Shown here one piece after another: positions 8,616 through 16,935 of a stretch of 32,557 nucleotides of DNA. The stretch is from assembly GCA_948688495.1 (NCBI GenBank), contig CAPQSW010000028.1, positions 1-32,557 of the forward strand, read 5' to 3'. Position 1 is the stretch's first letter. Each line of letters starts with the position of its first letter. The notes beneath the pieces were generated by a model, which was not told where the DNA came from, did no database searches, and saw only the letters and a list, made by a program, of their open reading frames with translations. The position numbers and the translations under genes were made by a program. This DNA comes from an uncultured Lachnospiraceae bacterium (GTDB lineage Bacteria; Bacillota; Clostridia; Lachnospirales; Lachnospiraceae).

Positions 8616-11600
8616 GATCAATGCCGTAAGGCTAATCAATATCAACTACAACAACAATGCAATCCGTATCAGCGATGAAACCTTTCATTTTAACGGGGAG
8701 AGCACGCTGGTATCCCTGCGCAATGGCGGCGGGAAATCGGTGCTCGTACAGATGATGATGGCGCCTTTTGTGCATAAGCGTTACCGGGACGCCAAGGACC
8801 GTCCGTTTGAAAGTTATTTTACGACGAACAAGCCCTCCTTTATCCTGGTCGAGTGGGCGCTGGATGGGGGAGCCGGATATGTGATGACCGGGATGATGGT
8901 GAGAAGAAGCCAGGACAGTGAGGAAAATGGGGGAGAAAACCTTGAGATGGTAAATTTTGTCAGCGAGTACCAAAGACCCTGCGTACAGGACATCCATCAC
9001 CTTCCGGTCGTAGAGAAGGGAAAGCGTGAGATTGTCCTGAAAAACTTTGCTGCATGCCGACAGATGTTCGACGGCTACAAGAAAGATCCGTCCATGAAAT
9101 TTTTCTGTTATAATATGGCAAATTCTGCACAGTCCCGGCAGTATTTTGACAAGCTTTTGGAGTACCAAGTCAATTACAAGGAGTGGGAAGGGATTATCAA
9201 GAAGGTCAACCTCAAGGAATCCGGGCTGTCGGACTTGTTCTCGGACTGCCGTGACGAAAAGGGGCTCGTAGAAAAATGGTTCCTGGATGCAGTGGAAAAC
9301 AAGCTGAATAAGGACCGGAACCGGATGAAAGAATTTCAGGTGATTCTGGAAAAATATGTGGGGCAGTACAAGGACAACCAGTCCAAGATTAAGAGACGCG
9401 ACAATATCCGCCTGTTTCAAGAGGAAGCCGTAAGGATTGCAAAAAAGAATGATGATTACCGGGAATGTGAAAAGGAAGTGCAAGACCAGGAGAATAAGAT
9501 TGCCTGTTTCCGCAAGGAATTGGAAGCACTGCACCAGTGTGCGATAGAAGATGAACAGAGGAATCATTTCAAGGCCGAGGACATTCGGCGGGAAATATCA
9601 TATCTGGAATATGAGAAACTTTCGGAAGAATATTACGGCCTGGAAGAAGAAAAAAGATTCCATGCAGGCAACCGGGATATGATTGAAATGGAGCAAGAAT
9701 CGCTGGAACGGGAGGCAGAACATATAGAGCAGAAGCTGCATCTGCTCTCCTGTGCAAAACAACAGAAGGTTGTGGATGAGGAGCGGGAAGAATGGGAGCT
9801 TTGCCGTCAGCAGCTCGCAGTGGCAAGGGAGCGGAGCGAAGATTTAGAGCCTGAGCGAGGCGGTCTTGGTTATCTACTGCGCAGCCATTACCAGTCTGCA
9901 TTGGCAGAGACGGAGGATAGCCTCAAAGAGAACCAAAAAGAGCGGGAAGCAGCCGCAAATGACATGGAAAAAGAACAGATGTTTCTCGCCGAGCTAGAAG
10001 AATCCCTGCGCAAAAATGCATTGTGCATGGGGGAACTGAAAAGCAAAATAGGAGGTTATGACAGGCAGGAGGAACAGTTTAACAAGCAATACCACGAGTC
10101 GCTTGCGCGCAATATTTTAGGGGAATATGAGCCGGGGAGTTTGGAAATCTATGCGAAAAACTGCCAGAAATCACTGGAAGATGCGGTCAGGCGAAAGGCA
10201 GCAATCGGCAGGGAGCTGGAACAGATGGGAGGAAAGAAGACCAGTCTGGAACACCAGCTTGCGGCACAGAAGGAAGAAAAAATCCAGGCAGCCGCCCAGC
10301 GCAGGCAGCAGGAAGAATTGAAGGAAAGCTACGAGGAAGAACTGGCACGGCGCAGGGACATCTTAAAGTATTTTGCACTTGGAGAGGAATCGCTTTTTCA
10401 GGAGGAGAAAATTTTTCAGGCGGCGGACCGCAAATTAAATGAGATTGAAGGTATCCGCCGGAATCTGGAAAAGGAAGAAAATGAGCTTCAAAAGGAATTT
10501 AAGAGGCTGACGGAAGGGAAGGTACTGGAGCTCCCGGCGGAACTTGAAGCGGAGTTTGAACTTCAGGGAATCCATATGGTATACGGCATGGAATGGCTGA
10601 AAAAGAACGGCTATTCCGAAGTGAAAAACCGGGAGCTGGTACGATGCCACCCGTTTCTTCCGTATGCCTTGATTTTGTCTGAAGGGGAAATAGAAAAGCT
10701 GTCCCATTTTGAGGGAAAAGTGCCGACGGCGTCCCCAATTCCCATTATTTTAAGGAAGGATCTGGAGCAGAATGCGGACAGGGGACAGAATCTGCAGCAG
10801 TTTTCACAGGTGAGTTTTTATGTGCTGTTCAATGAAAACCTTCTCGATGAGGAGAAGCTTCTGCAGCTGGTGGAGGAGAAAGAGCGCCAGATTGCAAAAA
10901 AACAGGAGATGATTGCAATCCGCCGGCAGGAATACAGCGATTATTTTGCGTGGAAGGAACAGGTGCGCAACCAAAAAGTCTGCCGGGAGAATTATAAGGA
11001 AAATGAAGATCAGCTTGCGAAGCTGGAAGAAAAACTGCAAAAGCTGGAGGCGGATATCCGCACAGCCATGGCTGAGCTTACCGAGGTTAAAGAGCGGATA
11101 AACGGGCTGGAAAAGGAGATAAAACAAGCGGAACACCAGATCGAAGAATGGCAGCGCAGGAAGGCAGATTTTAAGGAGCTGTGCAAGGCATACGAAGAAT
11201 ACAGGGAAAACCGCCGGGAGCAGGAGTGGTGTAAGAAAGAAGAAACACAGTATATGGAGCGGCAGAAGCTGTCAAGGGAAAAATGCGAAAAGCTCAAGGA
11301 AACGCTTGCAAGTCTGCAGAGCGGCCAGGCGGAATTGGAACGGCAAAAAGAGAGACAGCAGGAGCAGTCCGCAGTTTACCAGGGGTATGAAACAGCTGGC
11401 GGACCGGAAACCATGTCTGCACTGTCTGGAATGTCGTTATCGGAAATGGAAGCCAGATATATGGCGGTGACGTCTGCAGTATCCCAGGAGCTTCAGGAGT
11501 TGGAAGCCCGCGAACAAAAGAACTTAAGGCGCCATCAGCAGGCGCAGGAGGAATTAAAGCATCTGGCGGGAAAGTACCGCCTTGCTGCCGACGCATGGAA

Positions 11601-13020
11601 GGATACTGCATACAGCCGGAAGGAGGAGAGCAGCCAGGAAATCTATCTGGAAGACCGCAGGGGCAAGATAAAATTAAAGGATAGCCAGTGGAATGAGGAG
11701 GATAAAAAGATTGCCCTGCTCATGCAGCAGATGAAGGACCGTCTGCAGCGGATGGCAAGCGAATGTGAGAAGGAGGCTCCCCTGCCCAAAGAGGAAATCC
11801 GGAAAGAGGATTACGACTCACGGAGGGCACAGCTTGATTACCAGTATCAGGAGCTTCAAAAGGCAGGCAGGGAACTACAGGGTCGCTTGCACAGCTATGA
11901 CGAAAATCTTACAGCGCTTGCGGAGTACAGTGAACTGCCAGTCAGGGAGGCGGTCACCTGGGAGGAAGATTTTGCCCGCATGGACGCCAAGTCGCTTCGG
12001 AATTTCAAGGGAATTTTGCTTCGGGATTATCACCGGCAGCAGAACGACAGGCAAAGGGCAAGGGAACGCCTGTTGCATGTGCTGAATCAGGTTGTGCGCA
12101 TGGAGCAGTTTCAGGAAGATTTCTACCGAAAGCCGTTGGAGGCCATGCTGAAGCTGTCCGGGGACGGGGAGCAGATACAGCGCCAGTTAGAAACCACGGT
12201 CCAATCCTACCAGAACCTGATGGAGAAACTAGAGGTCGACATCTCCTTTGTGGAGCGGGAGAGGGACAAAATTGTGGAGCTCTTGGAGGACTATCTTTCA
12301 AAGGTACACCAAAACCTTGGGAAGATTGACCATAATTCTACGATTTCCATCCGGGAGCGTCCAGTGAAGATGCTGAAAATCCAGTTGCCTTCCTGGGAAG
12401 AAAATGAGAGTATATACCAGATAAGGCTGCAGGATTTCATGAAAGAAGTGACGAGGAAGGGGATTGAAATTTTTGACAGGAATGAAAACGCCCAGGAGTA
12501 TTTTGGCACGCAGATGACGACGAAGAATCTGTATGATACGGTTGTGGGCATTTCAAATGTGCAGATCAGGCTCTACAAAATTGAGGAACAGAGGGAATAT
12601 CCCATTACCTGGGCGGAGGTGGCAAAAAATTCCGGCGGGGAAGGGTTTCTGTCCGCTTTTGTGGTGCTGTCAAGCCTCCTGTATTTTATGCGCAGGGATG
12701 AGACGGACATTTTTGCAGACCGCAATGAGGGCAAGGTGCTTTTGATGGACAACCCATTTGCGCAGACGAACGCCGTGCATTTGTTAAAGCCCCTGATGGA
12801 TATGGCGCTAAAGACGAATACGCAGTTAATCTGCCTGACCGGGCTTGGTGGGGAATCCATTTACAGCCGGTTCGACAATATCTACGTGCTGAACCTGATC
12901 GCTGCGAGCCTCCGGCAGGGAACGCAGTACCTCAGGTCAGAGCACTTCCGCGGAAATGAGCCGGAGACCATGCTTACATCACAGATTGAGGTCATAGAGC
13001 AGCAGGCGCTGGAATTTTAG
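8608..13020 (+). CDS. jetC: Wadjet protein JetC (SMC/MukB-like ATPase)
   Basis: JetC is the SMC-family motor that extrudes DNA loops and lets JetD recognise small circles. This copy has 1470 residues, typical for the family. The Walker A motif is at about residues 38-44 (LRNGGGKSVLV, with Lys43). Two very long coiled-coil blocks follow (about 270-620 and 740-1250, rich in Glu, Lys and Gln), with a hinge-like region between (about 620-740). The ABC signature is at 1342-1345 (SGGEG). The Walker B is VLLMDNPFA with Asp1381. The residue after that Asp is Asn1382, where SMC proteins normally have the catalytic Glu. The start at 8608 has GGAGG 5-7 bases upstream. The gene ends the operon. Confidence 0.9.
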   Translation: MSKINAVRLININYNNNAIRISDETFHFNGESTLVSLRNGGGKSVLVQMMMAPFVHKRYRDAKDRPFESYFTTNKPSFILVEWALDGGAGYVMTGMMVRRSQDSEENGGENLEMVNFVSEYQRPCVQDIHHLPVVEKGKREIVLKNFAACRQMFDGYKKDPSMKFFCYNMANSAQSRQYFDKLLEYQVNYKEWEGIIKKVNLKESGLSDLFSDCRDEKGLVEKWFLDAVENKLNKDRNRMKEFQVILEKYVGQYKDNQSKIKRRDNIRLFQEEAVRIAKKNDDYRECEKEVQDQENKIACFRKELEALHQCAIEDEQRNHFKAEDIRREISYLEYEKLSEEYYGLEEEKRFHAGNRDMIEMEQESLEREAEHIEQKLHLLSCAKQQKVVDEEREEWELCRQQLAVARERSEDLEPERGGLGYLLRSHYQSALAETEDSLKENQKEREAAANDMEKEQMFLAELEESLRKNALCMGELKSKIGGYDRQEEQFNKQYHESLARNILGEYEPGSLEIYAKNCQKSLEDAVRRKAAIGRELEQMGGKKTSLEHQLAAQKEEKIQAAAQRRQQEELKESYEEELARRRDILKYFALGEESLFQEEKIFQAADRKLNEIEGIRRNLEKEENELQKEFKRLTEGKVLELPAELEAEFELQGIHMVYGMEWLKKNGYSEVKNRELVRCHPFLPYALILSEGEIEKLSHFEGKVPTASPIPIILRKDLEQNADRGQNLQQFSQVSFYVLFNENLLDEEKLLQLVEEKERQIAKKQEMIAIRRQEYSDYFAWKEQVRNQKVCRENYKENEDQLAKLEEKLQKLEADIRTAMAELTEVKERINGLEKEIKQAEHQIEEWQRRKADFKELCKAYEEYRENRREQEWCKKEETQYMERQKLSREKCEKLKETLASLQSGQAELERQKERQQEQSAVYQGYETAGGPETMSALSGMSLSEMEARYMAVTSAVSQELQELEAREQKNLRRHQQAQEELKHLAGKYRLAADAWKDTAYSRKEESSQEIYLEDRRGKIKLKDSQWNEEDKKIALLMQQMKDRLQRMASECEKEAPLPKEEIRKEDYDSRRAQLDYQYQELQKAGRELQGRLHSYDENLTALAEYSELPVREAVTWEEDFARMDAKSLRNFKGILLRDYHRQQNDRQRARERLLHVLNQVVRMEQFQEDFYRKPLEAMLKLSGDGEQIQRQLETTVQSYQNLMEKLEVDISFVERERDKIVELLEDYLSKVHQNLGKIDHNSTISIRERPVKMLKIQLPSWEENESIYQIRLQDFMKEVTRKGIEIFDRNENAQEYFGTQMTTKNLYDTVVGISNVQIRLYKIEEQREYPITWAEVAKNSGGEGFLSAFVVLSSLLYFMRRDETDIFADRNEGKVLLMDNPFAQTNAVHLLKPLMDMALKTNTQLICLTGLGGESIYSRFDNIYVLNLIAASLRQGTQYLRSEHFRGNEPETMLTSQIEVIEQQALEF

Positions 13021-13034
13021 GATACATACGAAAT

Positions 13035-13075
13035 GAGGAGGGCGGCAAATGTTATGGGTTGTCATCCATGTCTGA
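13035..13075 (+). other. Vestigial 8-codon reading frame with a strong ribosome site, after jetC
   Basis: GAGGAGGG (13035-13042) lies 6 bases before an ATG at 13049, but the frame stops after eight sense codons (MLWVVIHV). The ribosome site is stronger than that of jetA. It may mark a lost fifth gene of the operon, a leader peptide, or chance. Nothing convincing is coded in the remaining bases to the flavoprotein promoter at 13242. Confidence 0.25.
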
Positions 13076-13241
13076 TTCTCCTTCCACAAATGTAGATATT
13101 AATATATTGAGGCATCATATTCGGAGATTATTGTCAATGCATTTATTGCTGTTTTTCCCTGAGTCCTGTTATATGGTTTGGGACAGGAGAATACAGCATT
13201 TGCCCAGTATTTTATTGGCAGCTTTTAAGATGGTATATTTC

Positions 13242-13272
13242 TTGACATGCAAAAGCGTAAAAGTGATATAAT
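13242..13272 (+). promoter_or_regulatory. Promoter of the flavoprotein gene
   Basis: A perfect -35 TTGACA (13242-13247) is followed by a perfect TATAAT (13267-13272) at 19 bp. GATATA (13265-13270) gives a 17-bp alternative. The gene starts 27 bases downstream with CGAAAGGAG as ribosome site. The perfect but wide-spaced hexamers could indicate activator control. Confidence 0.6.
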
Positions 13273-13299
13273 GAAACTATAATCGAAAGGAGCCAAAGT

Positions 13300-13917
13300 A
13301 TGAAAGTATTGATGATTAATGGAAGCCCTCACGCACAGGGCAACACTTACACTGCATTGCAGGAGATGGAGAAAGTCTTTACAAAAGAAGGAATTGAGAC
13401 GGAAATTGTTCAGGTGGGAAATAAGGATATCCGGGGCTGTATTGCCTGCTATTCCTGCTATGAAAAGGGGAAATGCGTATTTGACGATATTGTCAATGAG
13501 ACGGCGCATAAGTTTGAAGAATGCGATGGTCTGGTGATTGCCAGCCCGGTCTATTATGCATCGGCAAACGCCACATTGATTGCATTTCTCGACAGGCTTT
13601 TTTACAGCACGCATTTTGATAAGCGGATGAAAGTCGGGGCAAGTGTTGTGGCAGCAAGAAGGGGTGGATTGTCAGCCACATTTGATGAGCTGAACAAATA
13701 TTTTACAATTACCGGAATGCCGGTTGCTTCCAGCCAGTATTGGAACAGCATTCACGGCAAGACACCCGGGGAGGCAGCTAAGGACGCGGAGGGTCTGCAG
13801 ACAATGCGCACGCTGGCAGGGAATATGGCATTTCTCATGAAAAGCATCGCGCTTGGGAAAGAAGCTTATGGACTTCCAGAACAGGAAGTAAAGACAGCAA
13901 CAAATTTTATCCGGTAA
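13300..13917 (+). CDS. Flavodoxin-fold NAD(P)H oxidoreductase, iron-sulfur flavoprotein-like
   Basis: This 205-residue cytoplasmic protein binds FMN through the flavodoxin-type phosphate loop INGSPHAQGNTYTAL (residues 6-20). DGLVIASPVYYASANATLIAFLDR (about 75-98) is the second FMN contact region. Cys47, Cys50, Cys53 and Cys59 form C-x2-C-x2-C-x5-C, the compact cysteine motif of the iron-sulfur flavoprotein (Isf) family, so a 4Fe-4S cluster beside FMN is likely. The natural substrate cannot be read from the sequence; low-potential electron transfer or quinone, nitro or oxygen detoxification are family possibilities. It has its own promoter. Confidence 0.85.
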   Translation: MKVLMINGSPHAQGNTYTALQEMEKVFTKEGIETEIVQVGNKDIRGCIACYSCYEKGKCVFDDIVNETAHKFEECDGLVIASPVYYASANATLIAFLDRLFYSTHFDKRMKVGASVVAARRGGLSATFDELNKYFTITGMPVASSQYWNSIHGKTPGEAAKDAEGLQTMRTLAGNMAFLMKSIALGKEAYGLPEQEVKTATNFIR

Positions 13918-14000
13918 AGTAGTTACCATTTTTAGGAATCGTCCGATATAAAGAGTAGAAGATACATAAGGGTTGATTTTATTTCAAGGAGGAAATGAAA

Positions 14001-14726
14001 ATGAATACTAATGGAATAGCAGATGCATATGCATCACAGATTGCAGCGAACGATAAGACCAAACCTGCCGCAAAGACCAGCAAGACATATGGCAAGCAGA
14101 TTGGAAACCCGCAGTTGAGCGAAAAGGCACAGAAATATTATGAGAAATTAAAGAAAAAATATTCCAATATGGACTTTATATTAGTCAGTGCAGACCAGAA
14201 GGAGCAGGCGGAGGCAAATGCAGCGAAGTATGGCAGCAACAAGAGCCTGCTTGTCCTGATTGATGATGAGAAGATCGAGAAAATGGCAGAGGATGAGTCC
14301 TACCGCAAGAAGTATGAGGGTATTCTGGATAAGGCGACGACACAGTTTGCACAGATGAGAGACAGCCTTGGCAGCAATGCGGACAGTGTGAAAGCGTTTG
14401 GAATGAAGTTTGACGATTATGGAAATGCATCATTCTTTGCGGTTGTCGATAAGTCTCTGTCCGCACAGAAAGACCGTATCCAGCAGAAGCATGACCAGAA
14501 GATTGCGGATAAGAAAGCTGCTGACAAGAAGGCAGAGCAGAAGGCAAAGCAGGATAAAATCATGGAGAAGCACACGTCACGCAAGGAAGATTTGGTGAAT
14601 GTGGAGGCTTCCTCCTGGGATGAGCTTTTGCAGAAGATCAATGAGACTGTTGCAATGGGACGCAGTGATATGATACAGTCCCAGGCGGAGACCTATGTAG
14701 GCCAGCAGTTCGATTATACGATTTAG
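14001..14726 (+). CDS. DUF6033 family protein
   Basis: This 241-residue soluble protein has unknown function and is known mainly from Lachnospiraceae-type genomes. The ATG at 14001 is preferred to the one at 13995, because AAGGAGG is 8 bases before the former and only 2 before the latter. The N-terminus is Ala/Lys-rich and unstructured (ADAYASQIAANDKTKPAAKTSKTYGKQ). The middle (about 35-150) is a folded alpha/beta domain with YYEKLKKKYSNMDFILVS and SLLVLIDDEKIEKMA. About 150-195 is a Lys/Ala/Asp helix of coiled-coil type. There is no signal peptide. It is monocistronic and separated from the converging small gene by a long hairpin. The low sequence complexity and Lys richness resemble the FlxA-like protein at 25769, but no homology is claimed. 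Confidence 0.8.
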   Translation: MNTNGIADAYASQIAANDKTKPAAKTSKTYGKQIGNPQLSEKAQKYYEKLKKKYSNMDFILVSADQKEQAEANAAKYGSNKSLLVLIDDEKIEKMAEDESYRKKYEGILDKATTQFAQMRDSLGSNADSVKAFGMKFDDYGNASFFAVVDKSLSAQKDRIQQKHDQKIADKKAADKKAEQKAKQDKIMEKHTSRKEDLVNVEASSWDELLQKINETVAMGRSDMIQSQAETYVGQQFDYTI

Positions 14727-14783
14727 TACAATAATGCACAGATAGTTCATTGCCTGCCGATGGCGGGATATATGTGAATGTAA

Positions 14784-14833
14784 AGGGGCGTCGAAGGCTG
14801 CCGTTGATAATAGAACCGGTCTTTGACACCCCT
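14784..14833. terminator. Long imperfect hairpin between convergent genes, possible terminator
   Basis: The arms 14784-14805 and 14814-14833 can pair over about 18 positions. The outer part is AGGGG/CCCCT, then one C-A mismatch, then eleven pairs including three G-U wobbles, then a two-base bulge, three more pairs and an eight-base loop. On the minus strand it is followed by TTTACATTC, a weak U-rich tail, so it best suits termination of the small minus-strand gene. The plus strand has no U run. Confidence 0.45.
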
Positions 14834-14859
14834 AAAGTCTGCGCACAGAAGGACGCAGG

Positions 14860-15114
14860 TTATTGTTTCGTCGTTGTATGTCCAGCCTTTTTTTGGTCTT
14901 GCAGCATATCAATTTCCACAGGGCTCGGATTGGTATAGGCGCACTGGGGAAGGAAATTGTAGACATCCAGGTAGGAATCGAGTTCCGCGCTGTCCTGGGG
15001 AGGCCTTGGCACGGCTCCGGTACAGTCCATTGTGGAGCTTGCCTTTAAATAATCATAGCTGCTGGTGTGCTCAGGCTTGGGATGACTGTCTTTTTTTCTA
15101 TTTTCACTGCTCAT
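14860..15114 (-). CDS. Small hydrophilic hypothetical protein
   Basis: This encodes 84 residues of no family I can name. Support for it being real: AGAGGTG about 8 bases before the ATG, a natural protein-like composition (MSSENRKKDSHPKPEH, then YDYLKASSTMDCTG, then PPQDSAELDSYLDVYNFLP), and a possible hairpin terminator downstream. It is Pro-, Ser- and Tyr-rich, without signal peptide or membrane segment, and probably largely disordered. It converges on the DUF6033 gene and is divergent from metF. Plus-strand frames over the same stretch lack ribosome sites and look like translations of the reverse strand. Confidence 0.55.
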   Translation of the reverse strand: MSSENRKKDSHPKPEHTSSYDYLKASSTMDCTGAVPRPPQDSAELDSYLDVYNFLPQCAYTNPSPVEIDMLQDQKKAGHTTTKQ

Positions 15115-15291
15115 CGTATTGCACCTCTTTTCTGAAATTTACGAATGTGATGTAATTATTATCTTTCCGTTCATCATTTATTATCTGTGTTTTTTCCTTG
15201 AATATACATGGAAAAAATAGTAACTATTCAGCATTCAAAATTTATAAACACAGTTTCCACAGCAGTTATCTGTACTCATATTTTAAGGCTG

Positions 15292-15297
15292 TATAAT
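15292..15297 (+). promoter_or_regulatory. Candidate -10 box of the metF operon
   Basis: TATAAT (15292-15297) sits in the AT-rich stretch between the minus-strand small gene and metF, with no convincing -35 box at 16-18 bp. The interval 15115-15390 shows no conserved SAM-box or cobalamin-riboswitch core that I can recognise, which is notable for a metF-metH operon. Confidence 0.3.
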
Positions 15298-15390
15298 TAC
15301 AAAAAATATATATGGAACATGTTTTTTCTTGTAAAAGTCTTTTGGTAGGAGTACAATTACAAATATGTGAATTTGAAAGTGGAGGAAAAC

Positions 15391-16266
15391 ATGAAAATAT
15401 CAGAATTGCTAAAACAAAAAGAAGTGACGATAAGCTGCGAGCTGTTCCCGCCCAAAAAGGGCTCAGGACTTGCAAAAGCGCATGAGGTTGTGCGTGAAAT
15501 AGCAGAGATTAAGCCGGCATATATCAGCGTAACGTATGGGGCTACCGGAGGAATCAGCGAGCATACGGTAGATATTGCCAATGAAGTGCAGAATGTGAAT
15601 GGAAGGATTGCACTGGCGCACCTGACCTGTGCATCTTCCGGGAGAGACAAGATTCAGGAAGTATTAGGGCGTCTAAAGGAAAAAAACATTGAAAATATCC
15701 TGGCATTGCGCGGGGACATTCCTGAATATGTGGACTTTCCTTTGCCGAATCAGTACCATCATGCCAGTGAATTAATAGAAGAAATTAAATCATACGGGGA
15801 CTTCTGCATCGGCGGGGCATGTTATCCGGAAGGACACCCGGAAGCGGAATCCATAGAAAAGGATATTGACAATCTCAAGCGCAAAGTAGAGGCAGGATGT
15901 GAATTTTTGACGACGCAGATGTTTTTTGATAATGAAATTCTCTACAGTTTTTTGTACCGCGCCTTGAAGAAGAATATTAAGGTTCCGGTGATTGCGGGAA
16001 TTATGCCAATTACGAATGCAAGCCAGATGGAAAAGATCGGTTCCCTGTCGGGGGGCAGCATTCTTCCCAGACGTTTCCGTGCGATGGTGGAGCGGTTTGC
16101 CGACAATCCGGCAGCACTGAAACAGGCGGGGATTGCCTATGCGACAGACCAGATTATTGATTTGATTGCAAATGGCGTTACCCATGTACACATTTACACG
16201 ATGAATAAGCCGGATGTGGCAGGCGCTATTTTTAAGAATCTTTCTGAGATTTACCGGGCGGAATAA
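15391..16266 (+). CDS. metF: Methylenetetrahydrofolate reductase
   Basis: MetF reduces 5,10-methylene-tetrahydrofolate to 5-methyl-tetrahydrofolate, the methyl donor used by MetH encoded two genes downstream. This copy has 291 residues, the usual bacterial size, forming a single FAD-binding TIM barrel. Visible family motifs are ISCELFPPKKGSG near the N-terminus with the catalytic Glu, the barrel segment PAYISVTYGATGG (about 51-63), NILALRGDIP (about 108-117), CIGGACYPEGHPEA, and FLTTQMFFDNE. The start at 15391 is chosen because GTGGAGG lies 5-7 bases upstream; the frame also runs to a GTG at 15367 without a ribosome site. It is the first gene of a three-gene methionine operon and is followed after 2 bases by the activation-domain gene. 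Confidence 0.93.
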   Translation: MKISELLKQKEVTISCELFPPKKGSGLAKAHEVVREIAEIKPAYISVTYGATGGISEHTVDIANEVQNVNGRIALAHLTCASSGRDKIQEVLGRLKEKNIENILALRGDIPEYVDFPLPNQYHHASELIEEIKSYGDFCIGGACYPEGHPEAESIEKDIDNLKRKVEAGCEFLTTQMFFDNEILYSFLYRALKKNIKVPVIAGIMPITNASQMEKIGSLSGGSILPRRFRAMVERFADNPAALKQAGIAYATDQIIDLIANGVTHVHIYTMNKPDVAGAIFKNLSEIYRAE

Positions 16267-16268
16267 TT

Positions 16269-16934
16269 ATGAAGGCAGACAGGAAGGAAACTTTGCGGTA
16301 TCTGGGATACCATGGACAGGAAATGGAAGAACAGACCATGCAGATGATAGAGGAAGTGGCAGCGGAGTTAGAGCATAGCAGTATGCCCAAAAGCATCTAT
16401 CGGGAATATGGGTGTGAGGTAACAAAGGAAACGGTAACATTAGGCGGACTAGAGATTAAAAGCAGAAATCTTGCAGTGAATCTAAAGGGCTGTGAACGTG
16501 CAGTCCTATTGGCTGCGACAATCGGGCGCGGGGCGGATTTCATGGTTAAGAAATATTCTGTTTCCAATATGGCGAAGGCAGCGGTGGTTCAGGCAGCGGG
16601 AGCGGCGTGCATTGAAAGCTATGTGGATGAGATCGAAGAGATGATTCGCGTGGACGCCAAGAAGCGCGGGCTGTATCTGCGTCCCAGATTTAGTCCCGGA
16701 TACGGTGATTTTGCACTGGATTACCAGAGAGATATTTTCCAGATATTAGAATGCAGTAAGCGGATTGGTGTTACGCTGACAGAGGGAAATCTGATGATGC
16801 CCTCCAAGTCTGTTACTGCGGTCATTGGGCTTACCACAAAGGAGCGGGAATCCTGCCAGATGGAGAAATGCAGCCTTTGTGTGAAGACGGATTGTGAGTT
16901 TCGCACGCACAGTTCAAAGAAGAAGGGAGAATGA
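16269..16934 (+). CDS. Stand-alone methionine synthase activation domain protein
   Basis: This 221-residue protein corresponds to the C-terminal reactivation domain of long MetH enzymes (PF02965 family). That domain binds S-adenosylmethionine and remethylates oxidised cobalamin. Supporting motifs are RPRFSPGYGDF (about 138-148), matching the SAM-binding R-x-x-x-G-Y signature, and GVTLTEGNLMMPSKSVTAVIG (about 168-188). The C-terminus adds four cysteines (CQMEKCSLCVKTDC, pattern C-x4-C-x2-C-x4-C), which could bind metal or an iron-sulfur cluster; this is inference. It lies between metF and metH, overlapping neither, so the separate domain is presumably made together with the short MetH and acts on it in trans. 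Confidence 0.88.
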   Translation: MKADRKETLRYLGYHGQEMEEQTMQMIEEVAAELEHSSMPKSIYREYGCEVTKETVTLGGLEIKSRNLAVNLKGCERAVLLAATIGRGADFMVKKYSVSNMAKAAVVQAAGAACIESYVDEIEEMIRVDAKKRGLYLRPRFSPGYGDFALDYQRDIFQILECSKRIGVTLTEGNLMMPSKSVTAVIGLTTKERESCQMEKCSLCVKTDCEFRTHSSKKKGE

Positions 16935-16935
16935 G

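Noticed and set aside
8632..9567. 311-residue minus-strand open frame inside jetC
   Set aside because: It lies wholly opposite the strongly supported JetC N-terminus. Its Leu/Phe/Val-rich translation is what the reverse of a Glu/Lys-rich helix gene gives.
13059..13271. 70-residue plus-strand frame after jetC
   Set aside because: It starts at a TTG without its own ribosome site, overlaps the flavoprotein promoter and its -10 box, and has an irregular composition; probably chance.
13930..13955. CCGATAT before the DUF6033 gene as a sigma-28 (flagellar) promoter
   Set aside because: No TAAA element lies 15 bp upstream; the -10-like match alone is not enough.
14823..15155. Plus-strand frames over the small minus-strand gene
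   Set aside because: They lack ribosome sites, while the minus-strand frame has one and a natural composition.
15115..15390. Possible SAM or cobalamin riboswitch before metF
   Set aside because: The stretch is AT-rich and I found none of the conserved core segments; a covariance search was not possible.
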